Part shown: positions 11,207-21,099 of the stretch, one piece after another
Layout of the letters: the number at the start of each line of letters is the position of its first letter
Numbering within the stretch: the stretch's first letter is position 1
Assembly: GCA_000470055.1 (NCBI GenBank)
Contig: HG326877.1
Coordinates: 943,661-1,007,660, forward strand
Reading direction: 5' to 3'
DNA from: Campylobacter coli 76339
Lineage (GTDB): Bacteria > Campylobacterota > Campylobacteria > Campylobacterales > Campylobacteraceae
DNA: 64,000 bases
Notes under the pieces: model-generated
What the model saw: the letters and a program-made list of their open reading frames with translations, nothing else
What the model was told of the DNA's origin: nothing
The model's database searches: none
Position numbers and translations under genes: made by a program

Positions 11207-12979
11207 ATGGATTTTTATAAAAGCAAAAGACTGATTTTTTTCTTATGTTTTGATGCGTTTTTGTTTATACTCTCTATATTTTTAGCTTTTTCTTTGCGTT
11301 TTAGCGGAGAAATTCCTAGTATTTTTTATGAGGGTATGATTAAAGCGGGGCTTATTTTGCTGGTTTTAAAAATAGCTTTTTTGTTTATTTTTAGAATTTA
11401 TAAGGTAGCATGGCGGTTTTTTTCTTTAAATGAAGCAAGAAAGATATTTTTTGCTTTGGTTTTAGCTGAAATTTGCTTTTTGTTGATTTTTTATTTTTAT
11501 GACGATTTTTTCAATCCTTTTCCGCGCTCGGTTATAGGTATTGATCTTATTCTTTCTTATATGTTTGTAGGAACTTTAAGAATTTCTAAAAGAATGCTTA
11601 TAGACTTTAAGCCTTCCCGTGCAAAAGAAGAAGAAACTCCTTGTATAGTAGTGGGTGCTACTTCAAAAGCTTTACATTTGCTAAAAGGAGCAAAAGAAGG
11701 TTCTTTAGGACTTTTTCCTGTGGGTGTTGTGGATGCTAGAAGAGAACTTATAGGAACATATTGCGATAAATTTATTGTTGAAGATAAAAATAAAATCAAA
11801 GATTATGTTAACGAGGGTGTTAAAACTGCTATTATAGCTTTAAAACTAGATCAAGCTGAACTTAAAGCTTTGTTTGAAGAGCTTATTTCTTATGGAATCA
11901 GCGATGTTAAGATCTTTTCTTTTACAAGAAATGAAGCAAGAGATATCAGTATAGAAGACCTACTTGCTAGAAAACCTAAAGATTTGGATGATAGCGCTGT
12001 AGCTTCATTTTTAAAAGACAAGGTGGTTTTAGTAAGTGGTGCAGGTGGAACTATAGGAAGTGAACTTTGTAAGCAGTGTATTAAATTCGGCGCAAAACAT
12101 CTTATAATGCTTGATCATAGTGAATTTAATCTTTATAAAATTAATGAAGATTTAAGCTTGTATAAAGAAAAAATTACTCCTGTTTTACTAAGCATTTTGG
12201 ATGAGCAAAGCTTAGATGAGATTATTAAGGAGTATAAGCCTGAATTGATTTTGCATGCAGCCGCTTATAAGCATGTGCCTCTTTGCGAGCAAAATCCACA
12301 TTCTGCCGTGCTTAATAATATCATAGGTACTAAAACTCTATGCGATGTAGCTAAAAAAAATAAGGTTAAAAAATTTGTTATGATAAGCACAGATAAGGCA
12401 GTGCGCCCAACAAATATCATGGGATGTACTAAAAGAGTTTGTGAGCTTTATACTTTAAATTCAAGTGATGAAAATTTTGAAGTTTCTTGTGTGCGCTTTG
12501 GAAATGTTTTAGGATCAAGTGGAAGTGTGATACCTAAATTCAAAGCCCAAATTGCAAATAATGAGCCATTAACCTTAACTCACCCTGATATAGTGCGTTA
12601 TTTTATGTTAGTAAGTGAAGCGGTGCAACTTGTTTTACAAGCTGGAGCTATCGCAAAAGGGGGCGAGCTTTTTGTGTTAGATATGGGTGAGCCGGTTAAG
12701 ATTATGGATTTGGCTAAAAAAATGCTTATTTTATCTAACCGAGAAGACTTAGAGATAAAAATCACAGGCTTAAGACGCGGAGAAAAACTCTTTGAAGAAT
12801 TGTTAATCGATGAAAATGATGCAAAGACAGAGTATGAGAGTATTTTTGTTGCAAAAAATGAAAAAATGGATATACAAATTTTAAATGACTATATTGAAAA
12901 ATTGCAGGATTGTCCAAATATAGCCGAAATTTTAAAAGAAATAGTTCCTGAGTTTAATCATAACAAAGATGGTAATTAA
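11207..12979 (+). CDS. pglF: PglF, membrane UDP-GlcNAc 4,6-dehydratase
   Basis: PglF catalyses the first step to UDP-diNAcBac, forming UDP-4-keto-6-deoxy-GlcNAc. It has an N-terminal membrane part of about four helices (residues 1-130), a nucleotide-binding linker ([11 protein letters not shown]) and a large-SDR catalytic domain with GAGGTIGS. With the ATG at 11207 the catalytic STDK residues fall at T395, D396, K397, the numbers I recall from C. jejuni PglF. That supports this start over ATG 11204 or TTG 11201. Length is 590. It is the last pgl gene here; C. jejuni NCTC 11168 has pglG next. Confidence 0.95.
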   Translation: MDFYKSKRLIFFLCFDAFLFILSIFLAFSLRFSGEIPSIFYEGMIKAGLILLVLKIAFLFIFRIYKVAWRFFSLNEARKIFFALVLAEICFLLIFYFYDDFFNPFPRSVIGIDLILSYMFVGTLRISKRMLIDFKPSRAKEEETPCIVVGATSKALHLLKGAKEGSLGLFPVGVVDARRELIGTYCDKFIVEDKNKIKDYVNEGVKTAIIALKLDQAELKALFEELISYGISDVKIFSFTRNEARDISIEDLLARKPKDLDDSAVASFLKDKVVLVSGAGGTIGSELCKQCIKFGAKHLIMLDHSEFNLYKINEDLSLYKEKITPVLLSILDEQSLDEIIKEYKPELILHAAAYKHVPLCEQNPHSAVLNNIIGTKTLCDVAKKNKVKKFVMISTDKAVRPTNIMGCTKRVCELYTLNSSDENFEVSCVRFGNVLGSSGSVIPKFKAQIANNEPLTLTHPDIVRYFMLVSEAVQLVLQAGAIAKGGELFVLDMGEPVKIMDLAKKMLILSNREDLEIKITGLRRGEKLFEELLIDENDAKTEYESIFVAKNEKMDIQILNDYIEKLQDCPNIAEILKEIVPEFNHNKDGN

Positions 12980-13197
12980 TATTATTTTAATATATATCAA
13001 AAACCTATTTTATCGAAATTCTTTATGGAGCTTTGAATTAAAAAATCAAAATTTAATCATTTTTATAAAAAAAATTAAACAAAAATATAGTAAAAAATGT
13101 TATAATTTGTTTTTAAATTTTTTTTAGAAACTTGATTAATAAGGCTAAAAAGGATACAATAATATAAAATTTATGAAAAATTTGAAAGGACGAAATT
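12980..13197. other. pglF-cheY intergenic region; pglG absent
   Basis: This is 218 bases of very AT-rich DNA with no coding sequence. In NCTC 11168, as I recall, pglG lies between pglF and cheY. Here the space holds only a promoter-like region and the cheY leader, so pglG is missing rather than decayed in place. Confidence 0.65.
13098..13106 (+). promoter_or_regulatory. Extended -10 promoter element for cheY
   Basis: TGTTATAAT is a consensus extended -10 for the Campylobacter vegetative sigma factor, about 90 bases before the cheY GTG. The AT-periodic upstream sequence typical of this genus replaces a -35 box. This is a pattern match only. Confidence 0.55.
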
Positions 13198-13590
13198 GTG
13201 AAATTGTTAGTTGTTGATGACAGTTCTACTATGAGAAGGATTATAAAAAATACCCTAACAAGACTTGGACATAATGATGTTCTTGAGGCTGAACACGGAG
13301 TTGAGGCTTGGGACTTGCTCGAAAAAAATGAAGATATTAAAATTCTAATTACCGATTGGAATATGCCTGAAATGAATGGTTTGGAGCTTGTTAAAAAAGT
13401 AAGAGCAGAAAAAAAATACGAAGATATGCCTATTATTATGGTTACCACTGAAGGGGGTAAAGCCGAAGTAATTACTGCTTTAAAAGCAGGGGTAAACAAT
13501 TATATAGTTAAGCCTTTTACTCCACAAGTATTAAAAGAAAAACTTGAAGATGTTTTAGGTACCGGTAGCGGAGAACCTGCAGCTGAGTAA
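13198..13590 (+). CDS. cheY: CheY chemotaxis response regulator
   Basis: This single-domain receiver carries phosphate from CheA to the flagellar switch. The acidic pair is in VVDDSS (residues 6-10), the phospho-acceptor is Asp53 in ITDWNMPEMNG, the switch Thr is in MVTTEGG, and the conserved lysine is in IVKPF. It starts at GTG, which is unusual but supported by AAAGGA about 10 bases upstream and by alignment with the C. jejuni N-terminus MKLLVVDDSS. Length is 130. It probably has its own promoter after the pgl operon. Confidence 0.96.
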   Translation: MKLLVVDDSSTMRRIIKNTLTRLGHNDVLEAEHGVEAWDLLEKNEDIKILITDWNMPEMNGLELVKKVRAEKKYEDMPIIMVTTEGGKAEVITALKAGVNNYIVKPFTPQVLKEKLEDVLGTGSGEPAAE

Positions 13591-13602
13591 TTTTAATAAT
13601 TA

Positions 13603-14460
13603 ATGCAAAAATTTTATTACGAGTTGTTTCTTGAAATTCAAGAACAATATAAAAATTTACTTCTTGATTTTGTTTTTGATTTGGGTGTGGAAGCTATAGA
13701 AGAAAAAGGCAATGGTATTTATATACGCTCAAATGAAAATTTAGAGGATCTTGCTTGGGCGATTGAAATTTTCGCCCAAAAACTGAGTCAAAAACTAGAT
13801 CTAAAAGAAGATATACTCTTACACAAAACTATCGAAAAAAAAGAAAATAAAGACTGGGTAGAAGAATATAAAAAAGGAATAAAACCTATTATAATTGATA
13901 ATATCTATATTCACACTACTTGGCAAGAAGAAAAAGAAAACTATCTTAATATTAAAATAAATCCTGCTTTAGCTTTTGGTTCGGGACACCATGAAAGTAC
14001 TTATTGCTGTGTTAAATTTTTGCAAAAATTTGCCAAAAATAATTTAAGAGCTTTGGATATAGGTTGTGGAAGTGGTATTTTAGCTATTGCTATGGCAAAA
14101 TTAGGATCTAAGGTAGAAATTTGCGATACTGATGATTTGGCTATCAAAAGTGCTTTGGAAAATGCGGAATTAAATAGTGTGAATTTTCCAAAAGCTTGGC
14201 ATGGTTCTGTAGATAAGGCAGAGGGATTATATGATTTAGTGGTTGCAAATATAATTGCTGATGTAATTTTAATTTTAGAAAAAGATATTAAAAAACATTT
14301 AGAAGATAATGCTATACTTATTTTATCTGGAATTTTAGATAAATACAAAACAAGAATTAAAGAAAAATTTCAGGATTTAGAGCTTATTGATGAAATGCAA
14401 ATTAATGAATGGTGCTCTTTGGTATATAAAAATAAAATAAAGGAAAAAGATGAACAATAA
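13603..14460 (+). CDS. prmA: PrmA, ribosomal protein L11 methyltransferase
   Basis: This SAM-dependent methyltransferase trimethylates ribosomal protein L11. The SAM-binding loop is LDIGCGSGILAIA, followed by the acidic ICDTDD at the end of strand 2, and the N-G/P-type motif VVANIIADV is typical of PrmA. The N-terminal part is the L11-recognition domain. Length is 285, near the C. jejuni size. It follows cheY by 12 bases and overlaps ftsH by 11 bases. Confidence 0.92.
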   Translation: MQKFYYELFLEIQEQYKNLLLDFVFDLGVEAIEEKGNGIYIRSNENLEDLAWAIEIFAQKLSQKLDLKEDILLHKTIEKKENKDWVEEYKKGIKPIIIDNIYIHTTWQEEKENYLNIKINPALAFGSGHHESTYCCVKFLQKFAKNNLRALDIGCGSGILAIAMAKLGSKVEICDTDDLAIKSALENAELNSVNFPKAWHGSVDKAEGLYDLVVANIIADVILILEKDIKKHLEDNAILILSGILDKYKTRIKEKFQDLELIDEMQINEWCSLVYKNKIKEKDEQ

Positions 14461-16397
14461 TAACAATGCTCCTAATAATAAAGGTAATCCGCAGGGCAAT
14501 AATTTTTTCAACAAAAATCCGATTTTTATTTTTGCGATTTTTGCTATTGTTATGATAATTATCTTTAAAGGGTTCTTTGATGGTAATGGATCTTTAGGTG
14601 GCGCTTTAAATGGAACTGAGGTCAGTAAAAATGTACCTTATTCTGAATTAAAAAAATTAATTGAAAGCGGTCAGATTAATCAAGTGAGCATAGGGCAAAC
14701 TACTATAAAAGCAGTTTCTAGTGCTCAAAATACAGTTTATACAACCAAAAAGGTTAACGATCCAGAATTTGTAAGCTTGCTTGATAGTAAGAATATTGCT
14801 TATGGAGCTTATTCTGAAACAAATTGGTTTACAGATATCTTATTTTCTTGGGTTTTGCCTGTATTTATTTTCTTTGGAATTTGGATGTTTTTGGCAAGCC
14901 GTATGCAAAAAAACATGGGAAGTTCTATACTGGGTATAGGCAGTTCTAAGAAACTTGTAAATTCGGAAAAACCAAAAGTAAAATTCAATGATGTTGCGGG
15001 TGTAGAAGAAGCAAAAGAAGAAGTTAAAGAGATAGTGGATTTTTTAAAATATCCAGAAAGATATATTAAACTTGGTGCAAAAATTCCAAAAGGCTTGTTG
15101 CTTGTAGGACCTCCAGGTACTGGAAAAACATTATTGGCAAAAGCAGTGGCAGGCGAGGCTGATGTACCATTTTTTAGTGTTTCAGGTTCATCTTTTATAG
15201 AAATGTTTGTTGGCGTGGGTGCTTCTCGTGTGAGAGATTTGTTTGAAAATGCAAAAAAAGAAGCTCCAGCTATCATATTTATCGATGAAATTGATGCTAT
15301 AGGTAAAAGTCGTGCTGCAAGCGGTATGATGGGTGGTAATGATGAAAGAGAGCAAACTCTAAATCAGCTTTTAGCTGAAATGGATGGCTTTGGAACTGAA
15401 AGTTCTCCAGTGATTGTTTTAGCAGCTACTAATAGACCTGAAGTTTTAGATGCGGCTCTTTTAAGACCAGGAAGATTTGATCGCCAAGTGTTGGTTGATA
15501 AGCCTGATTTTAAAGGTAGATGCGATATTTTAAAAGTGCATATGAAGGATGTTAAAATTTCTCCAAAGGTTAAAGTAGAAGATATAGCGCGTTTAACTGC
15601 AGGACTTGCAGGAGCTGATCTTGCAAATATTATCAACGAAGCAGCGCTTTTAGCAGGTAGGGATTCGAAAAAATATGTAGAACAAAATGATCTTGTAGAA
15701 GCTGTTGAAAGAGCTATAGCTGGGCTTGAAAAGAAATCGCGTCGTATTAACGATAAAGAGAAGAAAATCGTTACTTATCACGAATGTGGACATGCTCTAA
15801 TTGCTGAAACTACAAAAGGTGCAAAGCGCGTTAGTAAAGTTTCTGTAATCCCTAGAGGGCTTGCTGCACTTGGATATACACTCAATACACCTGAAGAAAA
15901 TAAATTTTTAATGCAAAAGCATGAGCTTATTGCCGAGGTTGATGTACTTTTAGGTGGGCGTGCTGCAGAAGAAGTGTTTATAGGTGAAATTTCTACTGGT
16001 GCAAGCAACGATCTTGAAAGAGCAACAGATATTATCAAGGCTATGATTTCAATGTATGGTATGAGTGAAATTGCGGGCTTGATGGTGCTTGAAAAGCAAA
16101 GAAATACCTTCTTAACAGGAGGTCAAACCATAAAAGATTATTCTGAAAAAATGGCAGAATCTTTAGATGACTATGTTAAAAAAACTTTAGATGAGCGTTA
16201 TAAAGATGTTAAAAATACCTTAAGCACTTATAAAGGTGCGATTGAAACTATGGTTGCAGCACTTTATGAAGAAGAAACTATAGAAGGTGCTAAGGTAAGA
16301 GATATTATCCAAAAACTATGAAAATGAAAATAATCTTCCTACGCGCCTGCAGGAAATAAACGAAGAACATAAAGAAGAAAGTAAACAAGCAGAGTAA
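14450..16397 (+). CDS. ftsH: FtsH, membrane ATP-dependent zinc metalloprotease; apparent frameshift in C-terminal tail
   Basis: This inner-membrane AAA+ protease degrades misfolded membrane proteins and regulators. It has two N-terminal membrane segments around a periplasmic domain (residues 25-145). The AAA domain contains GPPGTGKT near 220 and the second region of homology around RPGRFDRQ. The zinc site is H444-E-C-G-H448, with the third ligand Asp in SNDLERA. The open frame stops at 16321 after IIQKL. If the A5 run at 16311-16315 had four A's, the protein would continue for about 26 residues of charged tail and end at TAA 16395-16397, overlapping the psd ATG as TAATG. That junction style and a length near C. 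jejuni's suggest the shorter run is correct. All catalytic parts are intact. Confidence 0.93.
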
Positions 16398-17011
16398 TGG
16401 GAAAATACATCGCCAAAGAAGGACAGTGGGCTATAGTTATAGTTTTTATCTTATTTGTTATTTGTTGGATATTTTATAGCTTTTCTGTTCTTCTTTTTTT
16501 ACTATTGTTAGTACTTTTGTTTATTTTTAGAATTCCAAATCGCACAATGGTTTGTAACGATAGTAAGGCTATATTATCACCTATTGATGGTAGAGTAACT
16601 AAAATAGAAAATGTCTTTGATAAACGCTTGGGTGAAAGTGTTGAGATAAGTATTAAAAATGCTTTTTATGATGCTGGAACTTTTTGCGCTCCTTTTAAAA
16701 TGGACATTAATGATATCGCACTAAAGCACGGACTTTTTTTATGTAGTGAATTAAAAAGTGCTAGAATAATGAATGAAAGAGTAAGTATTCTTGCTTCAAG
16801 TAGTGGAACTGATATTATTCTAAGGGTATATGCAGGTTCTTTTGATAGAAAATTAAAACTTGATAATTTATCTTACAATTTGGAAGTTGGAGATAAAATG
16901 GGATTTTTGGTTAACGGAACCATCAGTATTGTACTACCTAAAGATACACGAATTCATGTGGGGCTCGGAGATGAGTTAAAATCAGGTTCTTTACTGGGCT
17001 ATCTAGCTTAA
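16397..17011 (+). CDS. psd: Phosphatidylserine decarboxylase-like proenzyme (short form)
   Basis: This is a short, bacterial archaetidylserine-decarboxylase-like member of the family that makes phosphatidylethanolamine from phosphatidylserine. Two N-terminal membrane helices (residues 10-50) anchor it. The pyruvoyl-forming processing site is the Gly-Ser in KSGSLLGYL near the C-terminus. Length is 204, shorter than E. coli Psd (about 320). It is adjacent to pssA, which makes its substrate, and its start overlaps the inferred ftsH stop. Confidence 0.88.
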   Translation: MGKYIAKEGQWAIVIVFILFVICWIFYSFSVLLFLLLLVLLFIFRIPNRTMVCNDSKAILSPIDGRVTKIENVFDKRLGESVEISIKNAFYDAGTFCAPFKMDINDIALKHGLFLCSELKSARIMNERVSILASSSGTDIILRVYAGSFDRKLKLDNLSYNLEVGDKMGFLVNGTISIVLPKDTRIHVGLGDELKSGSLLGYLA

Positions 17012-17020
17012 GGATAAAAA

Positions 17021-17743
17021 ATGAACAATAAATCACAATTTATTTATATCTTACCCAATCTTTTTACAGCAGCTTCGGCATTTTTGGGCGTAATTTCTAT
17101 CATTGCTTCCATACAAGGCAATTATCATATGGCTTTACTGTATATCATTTTTTCTTTGATATGCGATGGTCTTGATGGTCGTGTGGCAAGACTTACAAAC
17201 ACTACCTCTAAATTTGGTATAGAATTTGACTCTTTAGCTGACTTGATAGCATTTGGTGTTGCACCAGCTATCTTTTTTTATATGGTTATTGGTTCTGAAT
17301 TTGGAAGATATGGTTCTTTAATAACAGCCTTTTTTGTTGTTTTTGGAGCAATACGCCTTGCAAGATTTAATGTTACTACAGGAACTTATGAACCATCTGT
17401 TTTTATAGGGCTTCCTATACCTACTGCTGCTGTGGTAAGTGCTATTTGGACTTATAGCTATTATCATTATGATTTTTTAAGAGGATATGGAATTGTATTT
17501 TTAATATTGCAAGCAATTTTAGGTTTGCTAATGGTTAGCAATATACGTTATCCAAGCTTTAAAAAATTAGATTTTAACAGATCAAGCGTTTTGAAGGTTT
17601 TAATTATTTTAATTATTATTTTTTCTTTTTTATATCTTTATCCGCTTGAAAGCTTAGCAATTTTGGCAAGCTTGTATGTGGTTTATGGGATAATAAGAGT
17701 AATTTATACTATTATTTTTTCTAAATTTAAGATGAAAATTTAA
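17021..17743 (+). CDS. pssA: PssA, CDP-diacylglycerol-serine O-phosphatidyltransferase
   Basis: This integral membrane CDP-alcohol phosphatidyltransferase makes phosphatidylserine from CDP-diacylglycerol and serine. The family signature DG-x2-AR-x8-G-x3-D-x3-D is visible as DGLDGRVARLTN...FGIEFDSLADL. There are about six to seven membrane segments in 240 residues. It pairs with psd upstream for phosphatidylethanolamine synthesis. Its end overlaps the convergent DUF455 gene by 4 bases. Confidence 0.93.
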   Translation: MNNKSQFIYILPNLFTAASAFLGVISIIASIQGNYHMALLYIIFSLICDGLDGRVARLTNTTSKFGIEFDSLADLIAFGVAPAIFFYMVIGSEFGRYGSLITAFFVVFGAIRLARFNVTTGTYEPSVFIGLPIPTAAVVSAIWTYSYYHYDFLRGYGIVFLILQAILGLLMVSNIRYPSFKKLDFNRSSVLKVLIILIIIFSFLYLYPLESLAILASLYVVYGIIRVIYTIIFSKFKMKI

Positions 17744-18537
17744 GCATAAAATTGAGCTATAGCCTCGCATTCTGCTTGGCTAAATCCAGCTTCTATTCTT
17801 GCTTTTATGTTAAGCTTTTTGCCTGCTAGGGAAAATTGATTAAACATTTTACAAATTTCTATAAAATCATAGTTGCTTTGATTAGAAAATTTCCACCAAT
17901 TATCTCCCTTTTTTACATGCTTTATCTCATCATTTAAGATAATACTCAAAGTATCTTTTAAAAGACTTTTTATGGGGTGATTTGAGCTTTCAAGCTTTGC
18001 CACCACAAAAGGATTTGCGTCAAGTCCTTTAGCTTCTAATCCTCGGTGTACTACTCCCATTCTTAGATTTAAACAATCTTTTGTAGCCTCAAGTGCAACT
18101 TCTAAATTATCATGAATGGCAAAATCTCCATATTTATAGCCCAGTTCATGAAGTGCTGTATTTAAAAGTTTGAAATGTTTAATTTCTTCATCGGCAACTT
18201 CTAGCCAATCAATATAAAATTGCTGTGGTAGGCTTTTAAAACGATAGCTTGCATCTAGGGCTAAATTTATGGCACTGAATTCTATATGTGCAATAGAATG
18301 AATAATCTTTGCTAAAGAATGAGTAGAATTTACAAATTTAGGGCGTCTAATGCGAGTAGGATGCAATAGCTTTAAATTTGGATTGGTATTTGTCTTAAAA
18401 ATGCTTGTTTGCTCGTGATTGAAAATTAATTTTTGACTTTTAAAATCATCATAAAATGTGCTAAAATTTTCAAATTTATTATCAATATTTTGCTCATATA
18501 GTATCTTTTCAAGCCTGTCAAAGAATTCAGTTTGCAT
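17740..18537 (-). CDS. DUF455 family ferritin-like protein
   Basis: The protein resembles the DUF455 ferritin-like family. Glutamate/histidine pairs suited to a di-iron site occur in order: HIEFSAINLALDASYRF, VADEEIKHF, HRGLEAKGLDANP and ILNDEIKHVKKG. The physiological substrate is not known; relatives sit near the tRNA-hydroxylase type of ferritin-like fold. Length is 265. It is a single gene convergent with pssA and divergent from msrB. Confidence 0.8.
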   Translation of the reverse strand: MQTEFFDRLEKILYEQNIDNKFENFSTFYDDFKSQKLIFNHEQTSIFKTNTNPNLKLLHPTRIRRPKFVNSTHSLAKIIHSIAHIEFSAINLALDASYRFKSLPQQFYIDWLEVADEEIKHFKLLNTALHELGYKYGDFAIHDNLEVALEATKDCLNLRMGVVHRGLEAKGLDANPFVVAKLESSNHPIKSLLKDTLSIILNDEIKHVKKGDNWWKFSNQSNYDFIEICKMFNQFSLAGKKLNIKARIEAGFSQAECEAIAQFYA

Positions 18538-18659
18538 TTTAAGTCTTTCTAAAATATTTTTTTGATTTTAGTATATAAAATTAAATTTTTACAATAATTT
18601 TGTATAAAATTTTAAATTAAAGCTTTTTTAGGAAAATACATTTTGATGAGAATAAAATC

Positions 18660-18668
18660 TGCTATAAT
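18660..18668 (+). promoter_or_regulatory. Extended -10 promoter element for msrB-marC
   Basis: TGCTATAAT matches an extended -10 about 42 bases before the msrB ATG, in the 173-base divergent gap with the DUF455 gene. This is a pattern match without transcript evidence. Confidence 0.55.
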
Positions 18669-18710
18669 TATTAAATAGTGATGTAAATTAAACTTATTAA
18701 AGAAAAAAAT

Positions 18711-19067
18711 ATGAAAAAATTAAACGAAGAAGAGGCTAGGGTTATTTTAAATAAAGGAACTGAAGCTCCTTTTAGTGGAAAGTATAATAATTTTTACGAA
18801 AAAGGGATTTATCTTTGTAAACAATGTGGATCTAAACTTTATAGATCTGAAGATAAATTCAAGTCAGGATGTGGATGGCCGAGTTTTGATGATGAAATCA
18901 AAGGAGCGATAAAAAGAATTCCTGATAAAGATGGTATTCGCACGGAAATTGTATGTGCAAATTGCAACGGTCACTTAGGCCATGTTTTTGAGGGAGAAGG
19001 TTTTTCAGCTAAAAATGTTAGACATTGTGTCAATTCCATTTCTTTAGAATTTGTAAAGGGTGAATAA
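18711..19067 (+). CDS. msrB: MsrB, methionine-R-sulfoxide reductase
   Basis: MsrB reduces the R epimer of methionine sulfoxide in oxidised proteins. The two zinc-binding CxxC pairs are CKQC and CANC. GCGWPSFDDE is the family signature, and the catalytic cysteine is in RHCVNSISL. Length is 118, slightly short for the family. marC starts 4 bases after its stop, so the two are likely co-transcribed. Confidence 0.93.
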   Translation: MKKLNEEEARVILNKGTEAPFSGKYNNFYEKGIYLCKQCGSKLYRSEDKFKSGCGWPSFDDEIKGAIKRIPDKDGIRTEIVCANCNGHLGHVFEGEGFSAKNVRHCVNSISLEFVKGE

Positions 19068-19071
19068 TATA

Positions 19072-19710
19072 ATGTTTTCGAGTGTGGGTTCTGAACTTTA
19101 TTTGATGTTTTTTGCGGGTATAACTTTATTGGCTGTATTGAATCCTTTTGGTAATTTAACGCAATTTTTAGCTATGAGCGATGGCTTACCTTTGGCTCTT
19201 AGAAAAAAACTTTTTAGAACCATACTTTATACAGCCTTGACTATTGTGCTTGCATTTTTATTTTTAGGGCCTTTAATTATGAATTATATTTTTAGAGTTT
19301 CTTTGGATGATTTAAGAATTTCAGGAGGCTTGGTTTTAATCATAATGGCAATTAAAAATTTATTATTTTCGACTAAGGTTGTGACTCAAAGTTTTGATTC
19401 TTGTCAAGAAATAAACGAGAAAGAAATTTTGCGTCAAAGTTTGATACCCATGGCTTTTCCGATGCTTGTAGGTCCTGGAACTTTAGCCAGTGTGATAGTG
19501 ATTTCAGAAGATGGTGGTTTAGATGTAGCATTTGGAGGTGTGATAATAGCTTTTATTTTTATGTTTATACTTTTTCATTTTGCTGCTACGATTGAAAAAA
19601 TTGTTGGAAAACTTATTTTACATGTTTTTTCTCGTATTGCCCAAGTTTTCATTGTGGCGATGGGGTGTAAGATGATTATAATAGGTTTAAAAAATACATT
19701 TAATATATAA
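19072..19710 (+). CDS. marC: MarC/YchE family membrane protein
   Basis: This is an integral membrane protein of the MarC/YhgN family with six predicted helices. The family block AVLNPFGNL is near residue 20 and FPMLVGPGTLAS in the middle. Function is not established for the family; early links to multiple antibiotic resistance were not upheld. ATG 19072 (212 residues) is preferred to the GTG at 19060, which overlaps msrB. Confidence 0.88.
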   Translation: MFSSVGSELYLMFFAGITLLAVLNPFGNLTQFLAMSDGLPLALRKKLFRTILYTALTIVLAFLFLGPLIMNYIFRVSLDDLRISGGLVLIIMAIKNLLFSTKVVTQSFDSCQEINEKEILRQSLIPMAFPMLVGPGTLASVIVISEDGGLDVAFGGVIIAFIFMFILFHFAATIEKIVGKLILHVFSRIAQVFIVAMGCKMIIIGLKNTFNI

Positions 19711-19739
19711 TTTAATGTAAAATTAATAAAAAAATATAG

Positions 19740-19745
19740 TATAAT
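19740..19745 (+). promoter_or_regulatory. -10 element for the PAS-PAS receptor gene
   Basis: TATAAT lies 38 bases before the ATG at 19783, with AAGGAT as the ribosome binding site. No sigma-28-like box was seen. This is a pattern match only. Confidence 0.5.
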
Positions 19746-19782
19746 ACCGCCTTTCAAAAATTTAAATTAAGGATAATATAGT

Positions 19783-21072
19783 ATGTTCGGACAAAAAAAA
19801 GTCAATGCAAATTTGATAGCACAGCTTGAAAGCAAGTGCAGTGGACTCGAGGATATTTTAAGATCTATCAGTAATACAATGGCGGTGATTGAATTTACTA
19901 CAGATGGAATTATTCTTGAGGCAAATCAAAATTTTTTAAATACAATGAAGTATGCATTAGCAGAAATAAAAGGCAAACATCACAGTATGTTTTGTTTACC
20001 TGAGGTTGTAAATTCTCCTGTTTATGATGAATTTTGGAGAGATTTAAGAAGTGGAAAAGCAAGAAGCGGACTTTTTCGTCGTATCGCCAAAGGCGGGATA
20101 GATATTTATTTAGAAGCAAATTATTTGCCAATTTCAAATGAAAAAGGTGAAGTTTATAAGATCATTAAATTTGCTAACGATATCACTCAAAGACACTATG
20201 AAATGCTTGATTTAAGAAATACTATTGCAGCTGCGGATCGTTCTATGGCTATTATCGAATTTAAGCCAGATGGCACTATCATTGGAGCAAATGAAAATTT
20301 CCTTAAAACAATGGATTATAATCTTGAAGAAATAAAAGGCAAACATCACAGTATGTTTTGTGATTCTACTTATAGAAATTCTAAAGAATATGATCGTTTT
20401 TGGGAAGATTTAAGAAATGGAAAGTATCAATCAGATAAATATGTTCGATACGGAAGAAATAACAAAAAAGTAGATCTTGAGGCAAGTTATAACCCTGTGC
20501 GCAACGATGATGGTAAAATTTATAAGGTGATTAAATTTGCAACAGATATCAGCGAACAAGTGCAAAGAGATGAAGAAAAATTGCGCTTGATTAGTGAATT
20601 GGCGGATAAAAATGACAGTCTTACTCAAGAGGGTGATCGTGTTATTGAAAATACGGTTTCAAATGTTCAAAATATTGCCGATATGATGTCTCAAAGCTCA
20701 AATCTTGTATCTTCTCTTAATCAACAATCAGATGAGATCAAATCAATCATACAAACTATTAGTGATATTGCAGATCAGACTAACTTGTTGGTTTTAAATG
20801 CTGCTATTGAAGCTGCTAGAGCAGGAGAGCATGGACGCGGATTTGCAGTTGTTGCTGATGAAGTAAGAAACCTAGCAGAAAGAACAGGACATTCGGTTGA
20901 TGAGATTACTACTACGATTAATTCTATTAGAAATGTTACTTCTCAAGTAGTTCAAAGTATTAAAGAAGGCTTAGAGGATGTAAATCATAGCGTGGAATTA
21001 GCTAAAGAAGCTAAAGATTGCATGGAAAAAATACGAGAAAGTTCTGCTGAAGTTGCTAGAGCTATGTCTTAA
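19783..21072 (+). CDS. cetZ: Soluble methyl-accepting protein with two PAS domains (CetZ/Tlp8-like)
   Basis: This is a cytoplasmic chemoreceptor with no membrane segment. An N-terminal coiled coil leads into two tandem PAS domains (about residues 25-145 and 147-268), then the signalling hairpin with the highly conserved tip [38 protein letters not shown] near residue 330-370. Position and architecture match Cj1110 (Tlp8/CetZ), an energy-taxis receptor that works alongside CetA/CetB. Both PAS domains contain an identical [11 protein letters not shown] block, indicating internal duplication. The short C-terminus lacks a CheB/CheR pentapeptide. Confidence 0.88.
   Translation: MFGQKKVNANLIAQLESKCSGLEDILRSISNTMAVIEFTTDGIILEANQNFLNTMKYALAEIKGKHHSMFCLPEVVNSPVYDEFWRDLRSGKARSGLFRRIAKGGIDIYLEANYLPISNEKGEVYKIIKFANDITQRHYEMLDLRNTIAAADRSMAIIEFKPDGTIIGANENFLKTMDYNLEEIKGKHHSMFCDSTYRNSKEYDRFWEDLRNGKYQSDKYVRYGRNNKKVDLEASYNPVRNDDGKIYKVIKFATDISEQVQRDEEKLRLISELADKNDSLTQEGDRVIENTVSNVQNIADMMSQSSNLVSSLNQQSDEIKSIIQTISDIADQTNLLVLNAAIEAARAGEHGRGFAVVADEVRNLAERTGHSVDEITTTINSIRNVTSQVVQSIKEGLEDVNHSVELAKEAKDCMEKIRESSAEVARAMS
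19968..20361 (+). repeat. Direct repeat of about 33 bp encoding the same block in both PAS domains
   Basis: A stretch of about 33 bases encoding [11 protein letters not shown] occurs identically near 19968-20000 and again near 20328-20360, one PAS domain apart. The flanking PAS sequences are similar but not identical. Identity at the nucleotide level suggests recent gene conversion or strong constraint. Confidence 0.75.
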
Positions 21073-21099
21073 AAGCGTGAGAAAATCACGCTTATTTTA
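21073..21099. terminator. Rho-independent terminator after the PAS-PAS receptor gene
   Basis: The perfect 8-base stem AAGCGTGA (21073-21080) / TCACGCTT (21086-21093) with loop GAAAA is followed by ATTTTATT. It sits between convergent genes. The restored aat frame would end inside its 3' arm. Confidence 0.8.

Noticed and set aside
13113-13499. Antisense reading frame opposite cheY
   Set aside because: It is a shadow of cheY, with codon use and composition following the real gene on the other strand.
14809-15276. Antisense reading frame of 155 codons opposite ftsH
   Set aside because: It is a shadow of the highly conserved ftsH AAA region, with no start signal and no recognisable domain.
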